Below, piece by piece: positions 12,036 to 23,574 of a stretch of DNA of 64,000 nucleotides. The stretch is from the NCBI GenBank assembly GCA_025200525.1, contig CM045758.1:1364001-1428000 (forward strand), given 5' to 3'. The notes below the pieces were generated by a model. It saw nothing but the letters and a program-made list of their open reading frames with translations, did not search any database and had not been told where the DNA came from. Position numbers and translations under genes: made by a program. Position 1 is the first letter of the stretch. Each line of letters opens with the position of its first letter. Origin of the DNA: Camellia lanceoleosa. Its lineage: Eukaryota > Streptophyta > Magnoliopsida > Ericales > Theaceae.

Positions 12036-12039
12036 CGGA

Positions 12040-12866
12040 AAAATTATGCTCGAGCTAAGTATGTGGGGCAAGAGTCCACTACCTTCAGCTTATTTATTAG
12101 CCACACCTGGGGAGAGATGAAAAAATAGAGAGATGTATGTTGAGAGAAAAGTAAGAAAAGGGCTTTGAGAGAAAAATAGAGCATGAATGCTGAGTGATAT
12201 GAGAAACACATATAAGAAAGGGTGGGAAACATTTACCTGAAGAACTAGTGGAGTCCTTGCGAATTTGGTAGTCTCTCGCCGATGGAAGGCGTCTAAGCCT
12301 ATCAAAGTTTCGGCTAATACCATGCCAATGCAACTCTTTTCCTCTTTCAGGCCTTGCGCCACTTCAATTAGCCGAATGCTAGATCTGCCAAAACTAGGGG
12401 CAAGAAGGAAATGTGCTAGTATATACAAACAAAGGACGTGTTACCGAAAACCCCGCCAAAGAAGATTACCTCGGTCACCGACTTTAGAAAATCGATGAAT
12501 CCGACTGGGGATGTCCAGTTCTCCATTGTGAACCAAGGAACGAGCCTCGTGTAAAGTAAGCCTGCACGTCCGTCCCAAAGCTTGGATATGGCCAAAATGG
12601 GGTTGAGGTATGATTTCCTCATTGCATTGGGATTTCATTAGTACTTGAAATTCTTCGATTGTTGGGCATATCTCTTGTCCCCTGAAGCTAAAGACATGTG
12701 TAACCGGGTTCCAACATCTAGCCACGGCATGAAGGAACGGAAAATGAAGAGAAGTGCGGTTCAAAGGAAAAAGCGCATTGAGATCGAAGCCACGAAAATT
12801 CATTTTTTTCGAGCCATCCAAAGTAGCTATCCAGTCCCGAAGCCTATTGACAAATAATATCTCCAT
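12040..12866 (-). pseudogene. Antisense DUF7745/plant-mobile-domain-like gene
   Basis: Minus-strand translation starts MEILFVNRLRDWIATLDG and includes VARCWNPVTHVFSFRGQEIC followed by PTIEEFQVLM. This is the 'trajectory through a short W-x-P-x-T-H-x-F-x-F-x-x-x-E-x-x-P-T-x-E-E' pattern of plant mobile and DUF7745 proteins. A frameshift near 12440 leads to IRLIEVAQGLKEEKSCIGMV and LIGLDAFHRRETTKFA. Exon 1 ends at a donor CAG/GTAAAT (12237). A 130-bp intron ends at CAG/GTGTGG, and exon 2 (12106 down to about 12040) gives VWLINKLKVVDSCPTYLARA. Function of the family is not established; MAIN and MAIL1, relatives with this domain, act in silencing and genome stability. It lies inside the Tat element, antisense to pol. 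Confidence 0.65.
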
Positions 12867-13487
12867 TTTAAGAGCAAAATATCAAGAACTTGTGATTTTG
12901 CTAAAAAAAAGTAGCATGGGAGCACTATTTATGGAGTTTGGGAAGGAGTTGAGCATGACACCTAGACAACACTGACCGACATCACAATGATGGCCAGCCG
13001 TTCATCAGTGAAGCCAGGTCGGGTCTTGATGCTGGCCTAATGCAGATTTGTTGTAGAGAAACCTAACATTTGTTTGAATCAATTTCAATTGTACTTTTGA
13101 GTTCTGTTTTGTTTGTACCAAGTATTTGTTAGCTTTTTTAAGTTGTTTTCATTTCGTTTTTCCATTTTCGAGTTGTATTTTATGTTTTGATCGGTTGTAA
13201 GTCATTATCTAGTTCATGAGTCAATTCAAGAGCAAGGCATTTACTGTTCCAAAGATTGCAAAAGTAAAGGTATTGCAGTTTATCATATTGCGCAAAGAGA
13301 CCATTCAACAAAGAGGTCATTCAACAAAACTTGTTTTTCATAACTGGTGGGCCCAACCCCAATCATCGTTTTATACAACCAAAACAAAAGAAAGTTTTTG
13401 AAAGACAAAAGGACAATCCGAAGCTAGTTTTATAACTACATAACAAAATGAAAACAAAAGCAAAGTAAAACAAAGTCATCATCGCCG
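12867..13487. other. Spacer between the two antisense genes
   Basis: About 620 bp without a supported gene. It would be the promoter side of the DUF7745-like gene and the 3' side of the PMD gene, both on the minus strand. Confidence 0.5.
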
Positions 13488-16189
13488 TCAGTATCCCATC
13501 CTCGCTCTCGTCCTCCTCTGCTGTAGAGGAGGTGTATCGTTGTCATCACTGGGGCTGCTCGATTGCAGGTCCATCTTCTTTCCCTTATCCTCAGGGGTCG
13601 TGGACCGGTCAAAAGACTCCTCGAAAGGTGAGTGCTGCCTCACTCGACCTCTCCCCTGATCAGCACCTTCTCGGCCTCTCACTAGGCCCCATCTCCGCCT
13701 ACTAGCTGCGGAAGGTCCTGCAGGCACTACTGGCTCTAGCTTAAGCTGAAAAATATATCAGATATCAGATAAAGTGATTAGAAGTGTACAGTATGGCAAT
13801 GATAGTAAGCTTCACAAAGAATATACCTCAATCCCATGGGTGACTAAGGCAATCTGCCTCCTTCGTACCATGATGAGTAGACGGTCGATTGTCTGAAGGA
13901 GCTCGATCGTCTGAAAGAGCTCGTCACCATATGCTCGGGGAATCTGCAAAAAAATAGAAACTGAGAAAAGCAGGTAAAAGTAATTGAATAGTGAACAATA
14001 ATAGTTGAGAAGAAGCTAAAGTGCAGCATAGACTAGCATAAAAAAAAAGTGTGCCTGCTCAACGTCAGGGGCAAACATAAGTCTGCGATCCCTCTCCTCG
14101 ATGGGCTCAAGTGGGATCTGCTCAATCACTCCATTTGGACGCATGTACATAATCTCAGTGGGAAGCACGAGTAGTCCAGGAATGGGAGCAACGGCAAGGG
14201 CACCTCCAATGGGCGCATCGCCAGCCCCAATAGTAGGAGCAGCAGCAACCTCTAGTACAGCTCAAACCACACCTAAAGTAAGAGGCACCATCACTCGAGT
14301 GCGTAAGAAAGTTGTGAAGTCGCCGGGCTCATGGTGATGATCGCCGTCCTCACCTATCATTAGGAGGTCAAGCTCAAGACTATTCTGTAAATCATCTACT
14401 ACCCTTATGTCAGCAGAAGGAAGATGTGGAATATCAGGGTCAGCAACGCCTCGAGTCTGGTGGATGAATCTTTCTCACAGGTAGTATACCCGACCAAAAG
14501 GGCCCTTGAACACGATCCTCATCGTGGAAGCATACCAGGCAGCGGTGTAGGTTGCCCTCGACACGTGGAGAATGCTTGCCCAAGGGTGCCAGTCAACCTA
14601 AGAAAATCAGTGGAGTGTTAGATATCAATGCAATGTCAGAATTAGTGCAATGTCAGGAAATCAGTACAGTGTCAGAAAATCAGTGCGATGTCAGAATTAG
14701 TGCAGTGTCAGATATCAGTGCAATGTAAAGAATGGCAGTGTAGTGTTAGATATCAGTGCAATGTCAGAATGGTACTGTAGTGTTAGAATCAGTGTAGTGT
14801 CAGAAGTCAGTGCAGTATGGGAATGGTAATATGGTACAGTATAACAGTATAAGAATGATCATATAATGTGGGAAACAGTGCAGTATCTGATCTGCCGTGA
14901 TAGTATCGAAGAAATGGTAGAAATATGGGAAAGTGCGATCTACAAGGCGACGTTGCTTGAATCGCAAGTTGTAGTACCAAGAGCGTGGTACAGACTACTT
15001 GATTGGCCTCACTGGAACTAGAGCCAACGAAGTGAAATATGTGTAAACCCAAAGCTGCAAAGCAAAGACAGATAAATGGCATGAGAAAATGGATCAAATG
15101 AGCAAGAAATGAAACAGTGAACAGAATGTAAAGCAAATAAAAAAGGTGAGAGTAGGATGTACCTCCCAGACCCTCTCGTAGCCGCCAAGTGAATCCGCCT
15201 TGTGTCGGGAGACGGAGCTCATATAGTCGTATATGATGGCCAGACCTGCGCCATCTCCAATTGTAATCTACTACTCGAGAAAGATGTACCAATGCTCTGA
15301 GAATGTACAATCCCACGGTATTTTCCCTGTTTGCAAACAGGGTAGTACCAAGAAGATATATGAGGAAGCCACGAGTGTATTGAGCAACCTCGTCTGCAGT
15401 AGCTGGCTATGTGCTAAAGAAGTGCTCCAAGAACCAGTTATAGCATACCATCCCATGGCTAGTAGTGTCCGGGATCGCCCCCAGAAGCTGAAGCTATGCA
15501 TCTCTCCACTGAGTCATATCTAGATCGAAAGGGATTGGGCTGCCGACCCCAACCAGCAGACCGATTAACATCGAGAAGTCAGACGGGGTCAGTGTCATCT
15601 CCCTGGTAAAAGAGAAGTGAAATGAGCTGGTGGTGTCCCACCATCTCTCTACCAGGGCTCCATAAAGCCAAGACTCAGCCCTCATCTGTATGAGCCCGGA
15701 GCAAAAGGGCCCAAAGCCAACAGCATCTACCAAAGTGCAGACCTCTGTGGGAAGCCGCTCATACCAACGTTGGGGGCCAGAGATAGAGCCGTAGCAGCCT
15801 ATCCTCCTAGTAATCACCTATCAATTGGGAGTTTATCAGTATATGTGCAGCATGGGTACATGATTTGTTTATTGAGTTCAACATTTCAACATGTGTCCAA
15901 AGTAAAATGCAAAATGAAATGGGAAAGAGCTGTGTACCGTAAAAGCATCGACAGAGATATGCTCCATGGGCTCTCAAAGCAGAGTATCCTCATCCAACCC
16001 AGGAATGAAGCCCTCGAATCTCAAGTTGTCGCCAGGAGGTGGTACATGTGTACGCGGCTAGTATGTGGTCACATCAAAAGGCCTCTCGGCAAAAGGGAGC
16101 AATGCAGCGGCTTCCTCCGCCTCCATGTTTGCACCAAGGGAACCAACACCTATGGCAGGCTCTGGAATTGGAACCTCGTCACTAGCCAT
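13488..16189 (-). pseudogene. Antisense plant mobile domain (PMD) gene, six exons
   Basis: Minus-strand exons inferred from splice sites: 16189-15938 (starts MASDEVPIPEPAIGVGSLGA), 15817-15163, 15054 to about 14890, 14597-14055, 13943-13827 and 13745-13488. Exon 2 carries the PMD signature: LVERWWDTTSSFHFSFTREM then TLTPSDFSMLIGL, and RGFLIYLLGTTLFANRENT. Exon 3 starts LWVYTYFTSLALVPV, exon 4 VDWHPWASILHVSRATYTAA, exon 5 IPRAYGDELFQTIELLQTID. The C-terminus is basic and ends RRTRARMGY. There are at least six in-frame stops (two in exon 1, two in exon 2, one each in exons 3 and 4) and a one-base frameshift near 15250 (NWRWRRSG instead of GAGLAIIYDY). The exon 4 donor is GC rather than GT. PMD proteins are plant-specific and linked to transposons. 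The order and phase support a once functional spliced gene carried antisense in the Tat element. Confidence 0.8.
14622..14830. repeat. Short tandem repeat, ~18-20 bp unit
   Basis: Variants of TCAGTGCAATGTCAGAA follow one another about eleven times with small length changes. The array lies in the intron between exons 3 and 4 of the antisense PMD gene. Confidence 0.8.
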
Positions 16190-17160
16190 GGAAAAAGTGA
16201 AGAAAAAGTGAAGAAAAAGTGAAGGGGGTGAATGAAAATAAGTGAAATCCTAAGTTTCAAACCCTAAGAGAGAGAAAGCAAAGAGGGGATGAAAAATCAA
16301 AGGAGAATAAGAAAAGTTTGGGCAAAGATGTGAGAAAATGAGGAAAAAATAAAGAGAAAACCCAAACCTCAATCAAAACAATTTTCAATCGATTCAAAAG
16401 AAAGAGGAAAACAAGTTGTTTTAGGAAATTTTTGTGAGGATTGTTGGGTAAACTCAAGAAAAAGAGGAAATCTAGAGAGAAGGGAGGTTTAGAGAGAAGG
16501 GGAGGGGATTTTGACCTAGATGGTGTTCAAAATGGAAGCCTTTTGTGTTTTAAAGAGCCACAGGTGTGGCTTTTTACCGAACTGTCCTTCGTCGTTGTCG
16601 AAGGCTGGCCGGCGCTATCGAAGCCCGGCCGTGTATCGTCGAGGCCTGGCCGGCCTTTGGTGATTCAATCTATTTTCTTTATTTTATTTTATTTTTTGTT
16701 TTGTGTGTTGCTGATTGTTTTTTTTTATTTTGTTATTATTATTCCATTTTGTTTCAGCATTATTTTGATTTCTAAGTTTTAGGCTCGGGTTTTAATTTTG
16801 AGTTTTAAATTTCGATTTTGATTTTTGGGTTTCTGATTGCTGGTTTTGATTTAAATCAAATAAGGAGTTGTATGTTGAAAATGAGTGTTTAGAAAAAAGC
16901 AAAAATATAATAACAGAAACACAAAGAAAAAGTGGAAAAAAATATAAAATAGTGGAAAAGAAAAGAAGAGTTATTGTTATTATTGTGTGAGCACATTTGT
17001 TTTGTTTAAAATTTGTTTGTTTAATTGTATTTGTTCAAATGTGTTTGGACTGAATCATAGTTTACTTCATTTCATCATTTCGTAACCAGATGATATTGTA
17101 TATACGGTTCATTCAGAGGAGTTCCAGGTGAAATCACTCGTGCCCTTCAAATCGTTTCCT
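16190..17160. other. Upstream side of antisense PMD gene; no gene
   Basis: AT-rich sequence without a supported coding region. A GC-rich island at 16600-16662 repeats the GGCCGGC phrase also seen in the Tat LTRs. The sequence just right of 16189 would be the leader and promoter of the PMD gene, but I see no clear TATA box. Confidence 0.4.
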
Positions 17161-17795
17161 CCCACCTCTTCTCCTCTCGCGTGAGACGCGTCAGGATTGT
17201 TTGCTTCAGTTAAAAATATTCGGGAGTGTTCCATTGTTCACACCACCCCTTCTCTTCTCATGTGAGACGCGTTAGGATTGATTGCTTCCGTTAAAAATAT
17301 TCAAGTGCGTCCCAGTGTTCACACCACCCCTTCTCCTTTCGCATGAGACGCTTTAGGATTGATTGTTTAGGTTAAAAACATTCGGGTGCATCCCGGTGTT
17401 CACACCACCCCTTCTCCTCTCACGTGAGACGCGCTAGGATTGATTGCTTTTGTTAAAAACATTCAGGTGCGTTCCGTTGTTTACACCACCCTTTCTCCTC
17501 TCGCGTAAGACGCGTTAAGATTGATTACTTCCGCACACCACCCCTTCTCATCTTGTGTGAAACGCGTTAGGATTGATTGCTTCGATTAAAAACATTCGGG
17601 TGCGTCCCGGTGTTCACACCACCTTTTCTCCTCTCGCATGAGACGCGTTAGGATTGTTTGCTTTGGTTAAAACATTTGGGTGTGCCCGGTGTTCACACTA
17701 TCCTTTTCCTCCTTTCGCATGCAACGCGTTAGGATCTCGGCTAAAACCTCAGGTGCTCCCAACGGTTATGTCACTCTTCGCATTTCCTACGCGTT
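17161..17795. repeat. 81-bp minisatellite in Tat 3' untranslated region
   Basis: About eight units, with CACCACC(C) starts at 17161, 17241, 17322, 17403, 17484, 17536, 17617 and 17696. Spacing is 80-81 bp except for one 52-bp unit. The unit includes CTTCTCCTCTCGCGTGAGAC, GCGTTAGGATTGATTGCTT and CGGGTGCGTCCCGGTGTTCA. CGCG and GACGC content makes it much richer in GC than its surroundings. It lies between the antisense PMD gene and the 3' LTR. Confidence 0.92.
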
Positions 17796-18040
17796 GCGTA
17801 GTTGAGCTTTAATTTTTTTACATCCTTTCTGCATGAAATGTGGTTTGGCTCGTGATTCTCACGCGTGGCGTGTTCATCTACTTACTTCTTTTCATGTTTA
17901 GAATTGTTGTGCCTTATTTCAGTTTGTTTAGCTATACCATTTTATTTGTATTGTATTTGCATTCAAATGATTCATTGCACAGCCTCATTGCATGATCATA
18001 AGTTATGTTCTTGCATCATGCATATCATTTGCATCTTGCC

Positions 18041-18100
18041 CCAGAACTACGTTGGTTTAATTCCTTGCAAAGGGATACGTAGGCAGCCTGCGGGTGCAAC
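18041..18100 (+). other. Conserved Tat motif upstream of 3' LTR
   Basis: AACTACGTTGGTTTAATTCC, then GGGATACGTAGGCAGCCTGC and GGGTGCAACC. I recall near-identical phrases just upstream of the 3' LTR in many eudicot Tat/Ogre elements. Its role is unknown. It helps to show that the internal region runs on to the LTR at 18224 as one element. Confidence 0.5.
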
Positions 18101-18208
18101 CATTTTAATTTATGTCTTACTTTCTTGTCCAAGTCTTGCGGCCTTGTCAAAATGGGTCATCTTTGGGCTTTGACATTTACTTACGTCATTTTATGACTTC
18201 GAGCTTTG

Positions 18209-18223
18209 TCAAAGAAGGGCCAT
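18209..18223 (+). promoter_or_regulatory. Polypurine tract of Tat element
   Basis: TCAAAGAAGGGCCAT directly precedes the LTR start TGTAGACA. The purine run AAAGAAGGG would prime plus-strand DNA synthesis. Its position fixes the element as + strand and the LTR at 18224 as the 3' copy. Confidence 0.7.
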
Positions 18224-21200
18224 TGTAGACACTCCATTTTTGACCGCCCGCAAGACTCAGACACTTGGTTCAATGCACTCAATAATGAAAGTTGAATTAT
18301 GAATTCGCAAGGATTCGGGATCAATCAGGCTTCCGAAATAACCTCACATCTTCAACAGTTACCTTGTTTGAACCCATGAGTTTCATTTTTGTACCATTTC
18401 TCACCCTGAGTTAAGTTTGAACCAAAAAAAAGGGGAGGCCATCAAGGCTCGGCCGTGCATCAGTGATGGTCGGTCGTGGCTATAAATGACCGGCCGGCCT
18501 TCGATGGTGATAAACACTGTTTTAGGTGGGAGGTCGCCAGCTGTCCATTTTTGAAGATATTTATCACCTTTTGAGCTCGAATTCTATAAAATCGAAGCTC
18601 TGGGATTGTTTTGAGGGTTGAACAAAATTCAAGAAGAGATATATACACCTTAAGAGCCCTTGACTCCTCCTCCTTCCATTGCAAGGCATCTTTGAGCTAA
18701 CCTAACTTGCTTATACCACCTATACACACCATATACAACCTTGTCTTACCATCAAAAAGCCTTGTTTGATCTTGAGGAAGTGTAATTCAAGCTTAAGAAT
18801 ACATTGAAACCAAGTTTGAAACATCAAACAACAAGCTTACTTCTTGAAAGGTATAAGCTTGTTTTCTCTTCTCTTGCCTTCATTTCTATCATTTACTTCA
18901 TAATTCTTGCTATTTTGGTTTGTTTTGAGATTGTTTGAAGTGTTGGAGTTGGGTTTGAAGAGTTACCAAAAGGGTAGAGAGAGCTTACTCTTTCTACACT
19001 TTTATTCATAACTCAAACCTTCTCCTTTTCACTCTTTTCCTTTGGTATTTACACTGATTTTCAGAGGTTTGAAAAGGCTAAAAACCATGTTTTGAAGCTT
19101 CAAAAGTGGAGCCCTCCTTATCTTTGTTTACTAGCCTTAATTCTCATCTTTGTTGTCTAGCTTTTCAACTCCTTCTCATGCATGTTTCACCTCTGATTTT
19201 CATGTATTTAGGGCTGTTTTGAGGTTATCTAGGCTTTTTCAATTGGTTCATGCCTTGTTTAATGCACTTGTGGTCTCATTAAGTTGACATACTTCTTGTT
19301 TGATATGCTTTCTTTGTTTATTTCCCATGTTTGGAGCCTTGTTTACTAATCAATCAATCATTCCATATCTTTCATCCATGAGAATGGTTTCAACCAATTG
19401 AGGTTGTTCAATGCATGTAAAGGAGAACTACACTTAATGGCTTAATCTCTTCGGAGATTCATCGTCAACGGTGTAGTCTCCTTCTCATGTTTTAGAATGA
19501 CCTCTTGTTTAACATCACTTCTTGTTTGGAAGACTTTAACATCACATTTGGACAAATGGACTAATGAATGGCTAAAGCAATTGGTTTAAAACTTGGATCA
19601 ACACACTAGAAGAAAATGGCTTAAATAGCTTGAACTTGGCCGGACGTTATGCCAAGTTTCTTGTGTCAAGGGTCATCAAGCATCAATTCATGGTGTTTTT
19701 GATGTCCTTGAAGCGTCTCAAGTTCCTTTTTTGAGTTCATTCCATGACAAAAAGGGAGGGGTGGTCCATTTGCATTACATTTATTGATTTTTGGTCCAAA
19801 ATGATATCCGAGATCATCAAGCGATCATATCGCTCATTGATGGTTTTGGAGTCAATCCCAACCTTCTCTTGAGGCTTTCCTATGACAGAGAAGGAAGGTA
19901 GGACAAATAGAGCTTGAAAAGGCTCTATCTGCACTGTTTTCACCTCAGAGCACAGTAACAGAGTTTTGTACCAAAACAATGCATGGCCGGCCCTCTGTAG
20001 GCTCAGCCAGCCATCAGTAATGCACAGCCAGCCCTTGGTGTGTTGCCAGCAGTGTAATTTTGCAGAAACAGAGGCAATGGCTGAAGGTAAAACAGAGATG
20101 GCTTGGACAGACAGAGTACTTTTCAAGCGATGCGCATGCATCCTCCATCCATCTTCCTTGGTGCTCATATTAAATGTGTTTGATTGTTTAATTGTTTCAT
20201 TAGCATAACGAATTGTATTGTAATATTTAATTAGTCTAATTAGTTGTAGCTAATTATTTGGTGTTGTAATATTTAATTAGCTTAGCCTAGTTAAATTTAT
20301 TTTAATTAATTAGCTTAGATAGTTAGTTAATTATTCATTTCAAGTGTTGTAATAATTAGTATTAGTTTAGCTATTTATTCAAATTTTGTAATAATTAGCT
20401 TAATTAGCTTAGCTTAGCTTAATTAGTTAGTTAGCTTTATTCATTCAGACTCTCCTTCGTGAGAGCGTAATGTAATAATGTGTATGTCTTCCAACCCCAT
20501 TTCTTTCTCCCTTTTATTTAATCGTTTTTTATGGTTAGATTAGGGACATGTCTTAATTTAGCATACCTTATGCTTGCATTCATTCGTCTTGTATTGCATG
20601 CACCGAGGCTCAGTGTATCATTCAAACTACATTGTCATTTCACTACTTCGATGAAAATGTGCTTTAACCGCATGTTATCAAATTGCTTCATATGCCACGC
20701 TTAGTAGCCGAGCCTATTAATTGCATTCTTTGCATGCGTTGCATTAGACATTTAACATAGTTAGGAACATGCATTTTTCTAACTTATATTTTTTTGGTTT
20801 GGAGTACTAGGTGAGTTTTTATGCTTTAGCATACTTGCATGAGTGTGATTGATGTCATGTCTAACATGCTTACGATGATGCTAAATGCTTATTTGATAAA
20901 CTGCTTGAATGCTTGTGGATGAAGGTTTGTTGCTTGAATTGGAACGATTCAACGAATGCACATTTGAAAGGCCACTATATTTAGTGGCAAATTCACAAAC
21001 TTTAAGCCCACTCAAAGTGGCAAATTCAAACCCTTTTCGCAAAACAAACATGAATTGAATTGTTCCAAGTCTTGCAATTTTAGTCTATATTTGCTTGTGT
21101 GCATCACATAGTAAAGCTAGCTTAATAACTGGAACAAGAGCACATAATGTTTATAAAAAATCATATCATGATTAGTAGAGGTCGATCTTGGATCAGGCGA

Positions 21201-21541
21201 ACGGGGGTGCTCAATTCATGACCTTCCTCTCTCGCACCTAAGTTCTCGAGCCTAGGCAACTTTGGTGATGACGAACATGTGGCCTTTGGCACGAGTCATG
21301 AGTTTCCTAAATTTTTCCAAAATAAAATATTTAAGTGGCAACTCTATATATGGCAAAACAGTCTAATTTTGGAATTTTTTATTTTAAAATCGATTTTTCA
21401 AAACGATTTACCGGATTTGGACTCTTTGGTGTTTATCAATTTTACATTGCACTTGTGAGATTAGATTCAAAACTGCGAGAGTCTGAACTGTAGAGCTTTT
21501 TTTCGAACTTCCGAGAGGGGGCGCGAAAAAGTCGAGCTACA
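18224..21541 (+). mobile_element. 3' LTR of Tat element, 3318 bp
   Basis: Starts TGTAGACACTCCATTTTTGA right after the polypurine tract. The end at 21541 (GTCGAGCTACA) is set by aligning the minus-strand solo LTR 55529-59639: both share CCGGATTTGGACTCTTTGGT, the GAGTC(C/T)GAACTGTAG block, and GTGTATGTCTTCCAACCCC near 20490. The LTR has GGCCGG-rich phrases at 18440-18510 and 19980-20035, and TTAATTAGCTTAG-type repeats at 20200-20440. No gene is seen inside it. Confidence 0.85.
18585..18591 (+). promoter_or_regulatory. TATA box of Tat 3' LTR
   Basis: TATAAAA lies about 360 bp into the LTR. A splice-donor-like GAAAG/GTATAA follows at 18851, 266 nt downstream. The left and right Tat LTRs have the same arrangement. 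Confidence 0.5.
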
Positions 21542-21646
21542 TTAGCCGAAAAATTATTTATAAAACGGTGTAATCGTGTTGGACAAACTAAGGTGTTTAT
21601 TTATTTATTTAAATAATAATAATAATAATTGCTCTAACACCACTTT

Positions 21647-23112
21647 TGTTATGACCCAACCTCGATACCCAGGGGTTAGGTGTCGCGATAATAAAAAAAA
21701 CATAATTATAAAATTTACGTATTAGCATAGCGAATAAAATAAAATAAAATAAATGGGTACCAAAAAAAATATTCATTTGGGCCTTATTTAATTACAAGAG
21801 TCTGATCAGGATTACAGATAGTAAATAAAAATAAAAGCTTTGTGATTTATTTCCAATCTCGATCCGCTAAATCTCATCACTTGAAAAAGGGATAACAGCT
21901 ATAAATACATAGTAGGGTGAGAAATATTATATAGTGAGCATGAGGTTACAAAAATTACCATGGATAATTATTTAGGCTAAAATAGTGAACAATTCAGTTT
22001 GAATAAATAAATTATTTAAACAACAAAATTTTAATTCATAAATCATATAAACAAAATAATCATAACTACGATACACAAGAGAATAGAGGTCACCAAAGTG
22101 ACAATCAAAATAGAGGTCAATGGATCCATGACAAACAGAGGACCACAAAGTGACCATTGAGAGACCAATGGTTATTTAAGTCCCTCAAAGCATGAGACAC
22201 CCATGGTAATACTTACAAAAATAAATATTTATCTAATCATTGTCAAATAATTTTTAAATTTAAACAAATCATATCCATGAGTTTCAATTTAAGCAAATAG
22301 GGTTTATAAAATCATTAACGTGATTGAAACATTAATATAATTTATATAAAACATGAATTGCATAAAATAAATCGTGGCAACTCAAGATATACGTAAAATA
22401 TTTTATGGTGACTCAATGTATAATATTACTCACTTTTAATATAAATTTACCCTTGTTTTTCCCTCTGCTCCCGAACCTCTTCTTACTGTACTATTCCTCC
22501 GTACACTCTACTTAGTTGGTTGTTCCGCTCATTCAATTTTAGCACCCTCACTATTTATACTTACCCAAATGAGAGGCCTAAGCTAAGAATTATACACGTA
22601 GAAGCTCCCTCTTTTGCCACCTGTTCTTGGCCTTCACCTTTGGTTTTAATCCTAAGAATTTACCAAGAGCCACATTAGTGCTTGGCTTACGGAAATCTTA
22701 CTTGGCTTCTTTTTACAATTCTAAATGTTATTACCTTCTTTGGTAATCCACAATGATCCCTAAATTTACGTATGATTATAAGTCAGGTTCACGTCTAAAA
22801 ACCTCACCACCAAACTATACAACATCACTTTACCACTTACAAAAATATTTAATATTTTAAAAGTGCGGTCTCCCACAATCTATCCCCTTAAACAATTTAA
22901 TCTTTCAATTTCTAATATTTGAAAATGAATAACTACTAACTTTTTAAACCACAAGCTTCCACTATGCACGTTTTGATGTATTAAGGAATTCTATTTATTT
23001 ATCAATTATATATATATATATATATATATTTGTTTTTCTTTTATATTTTTCTTACTCATAATTAATTGATGTTAACATGGTGTTGAATTAAATTAAAAAT
23101 TCAGGTGTCACA
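21647..23112. mobile_element. LTR-like segment, 1.47 kb
   Basis: Starts TGTTATGACCCAACC and ends GGTGTCACA, the terminal style of the TGTCACGACCC LTR group. The flanks (ACTTT on the left, TAGAA on the right) do not form a target duplication, so one side was lost or recombined. Its right end cuts directly into a LINE-type RNase H frame. Internal sequence is AT-rich without coding capacity, with an (AT)n run at 23008-23029. Confidence 0.55.
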
Positions 23113-23460
23113 TAGAAGCTGAGTTGTGGACCTTGTACAAGGGCCTTATTGTCATACTATAAAAGGGTCTGAACAATGTGATGATAGAAACTGATGCGGC
23201 CCAGGTGGTAAAGATGATGGAAGAAGAAACAGGGGACAAATGCCCCTTCAGAAACTTGGTGGAAGATGCCAAAATACTTTTTAGAGGATGTGAATGCACT
23301 ATTCAACACATTCAGAAAGAAAGCAACTTATGAGCGAACGCATTGGCTAAACTAGGTATAGAACAACCTGAAGAAATGTTGGTGGTGAATGAACCACCAG
23401 CTGAAATTAGGAGCTTGTTAGTTGTAAACATGATAGGTTTATCTAGTGAATGGGCTTAGC
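23113..23460 (+). pseudogene. LINE-type RNase H (RVT_3-like) fragment
   Basis: Translation with a few stops reads EAELWTLYKGL, then IETDAAQVVKMMEEETGDKC, then CTIQHIQKESNL followed by ANALAKLGIE. These are the E-A-E, D-A and H-I-x-R/K-x-x-N-x-x-A-D/N-x-L-A blocks of the RNase H domain found at the ends of plant LINEs and in free-standing plant genes. The start is missing because the LTR-like segment ending at 23112 cuts it off. It continues to VNEPPAEIRSLLVVNMIGLS. Not functional. Confidence 0.75.
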
Positions 23461-23574
23461 TCTTTGCTGTTGTTCATTTTTCCAATGTAATCTTAAAAAA
23501 TGGGACCTACAAACATTGATTAGAGAAAAAATTCAAAAAGTTGCATCCATTTTGGTAATGAATTGTTATGCATT

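Larger units (their letters stand above)
1105..21541 (+). mobile_element. Ty3/gypsy Tat/Ogre-type retrotransposon, 5' part missing
   Basis: In order: protease remnant (1105-1311), G-patch-like linker (6632-7465), reverse transcriptase, RNase H, a second archaeal-type RNase H, integrase (to about 10920), a long 3' untranslated part with two antisense genes (12040-16189), an 81-bp minisatellite, a purine tract and a 3' LTR (18224-21541). The extra RNase H between the first RNase H and integrase is the known hallmark of the Tat lineage, and extra antisense ORFs between pol and the 3' LTR are also reported there. gag and the 5' LTR would lie left of the window. At least five premature stops and several frameshifts show it is dead. 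Confidence 0.85.

Noticed and set aside
11758..12120. 120-residue open frame on the + strand behind Tat integrase
   Set aside because: No recognised motif; it overlaps the antisense DUF7745-like gene exon 2. Kept only as unassigned sequence.
14101..14337. Open frame rich in Gly, Ala and Thr on the + strand
   Set aside because: It is the reverse of exon 4 of the antisense PMD gene, whose minus-strand reading shows the conserved VDWHPWASIL and GPFGRVYYL blocks.
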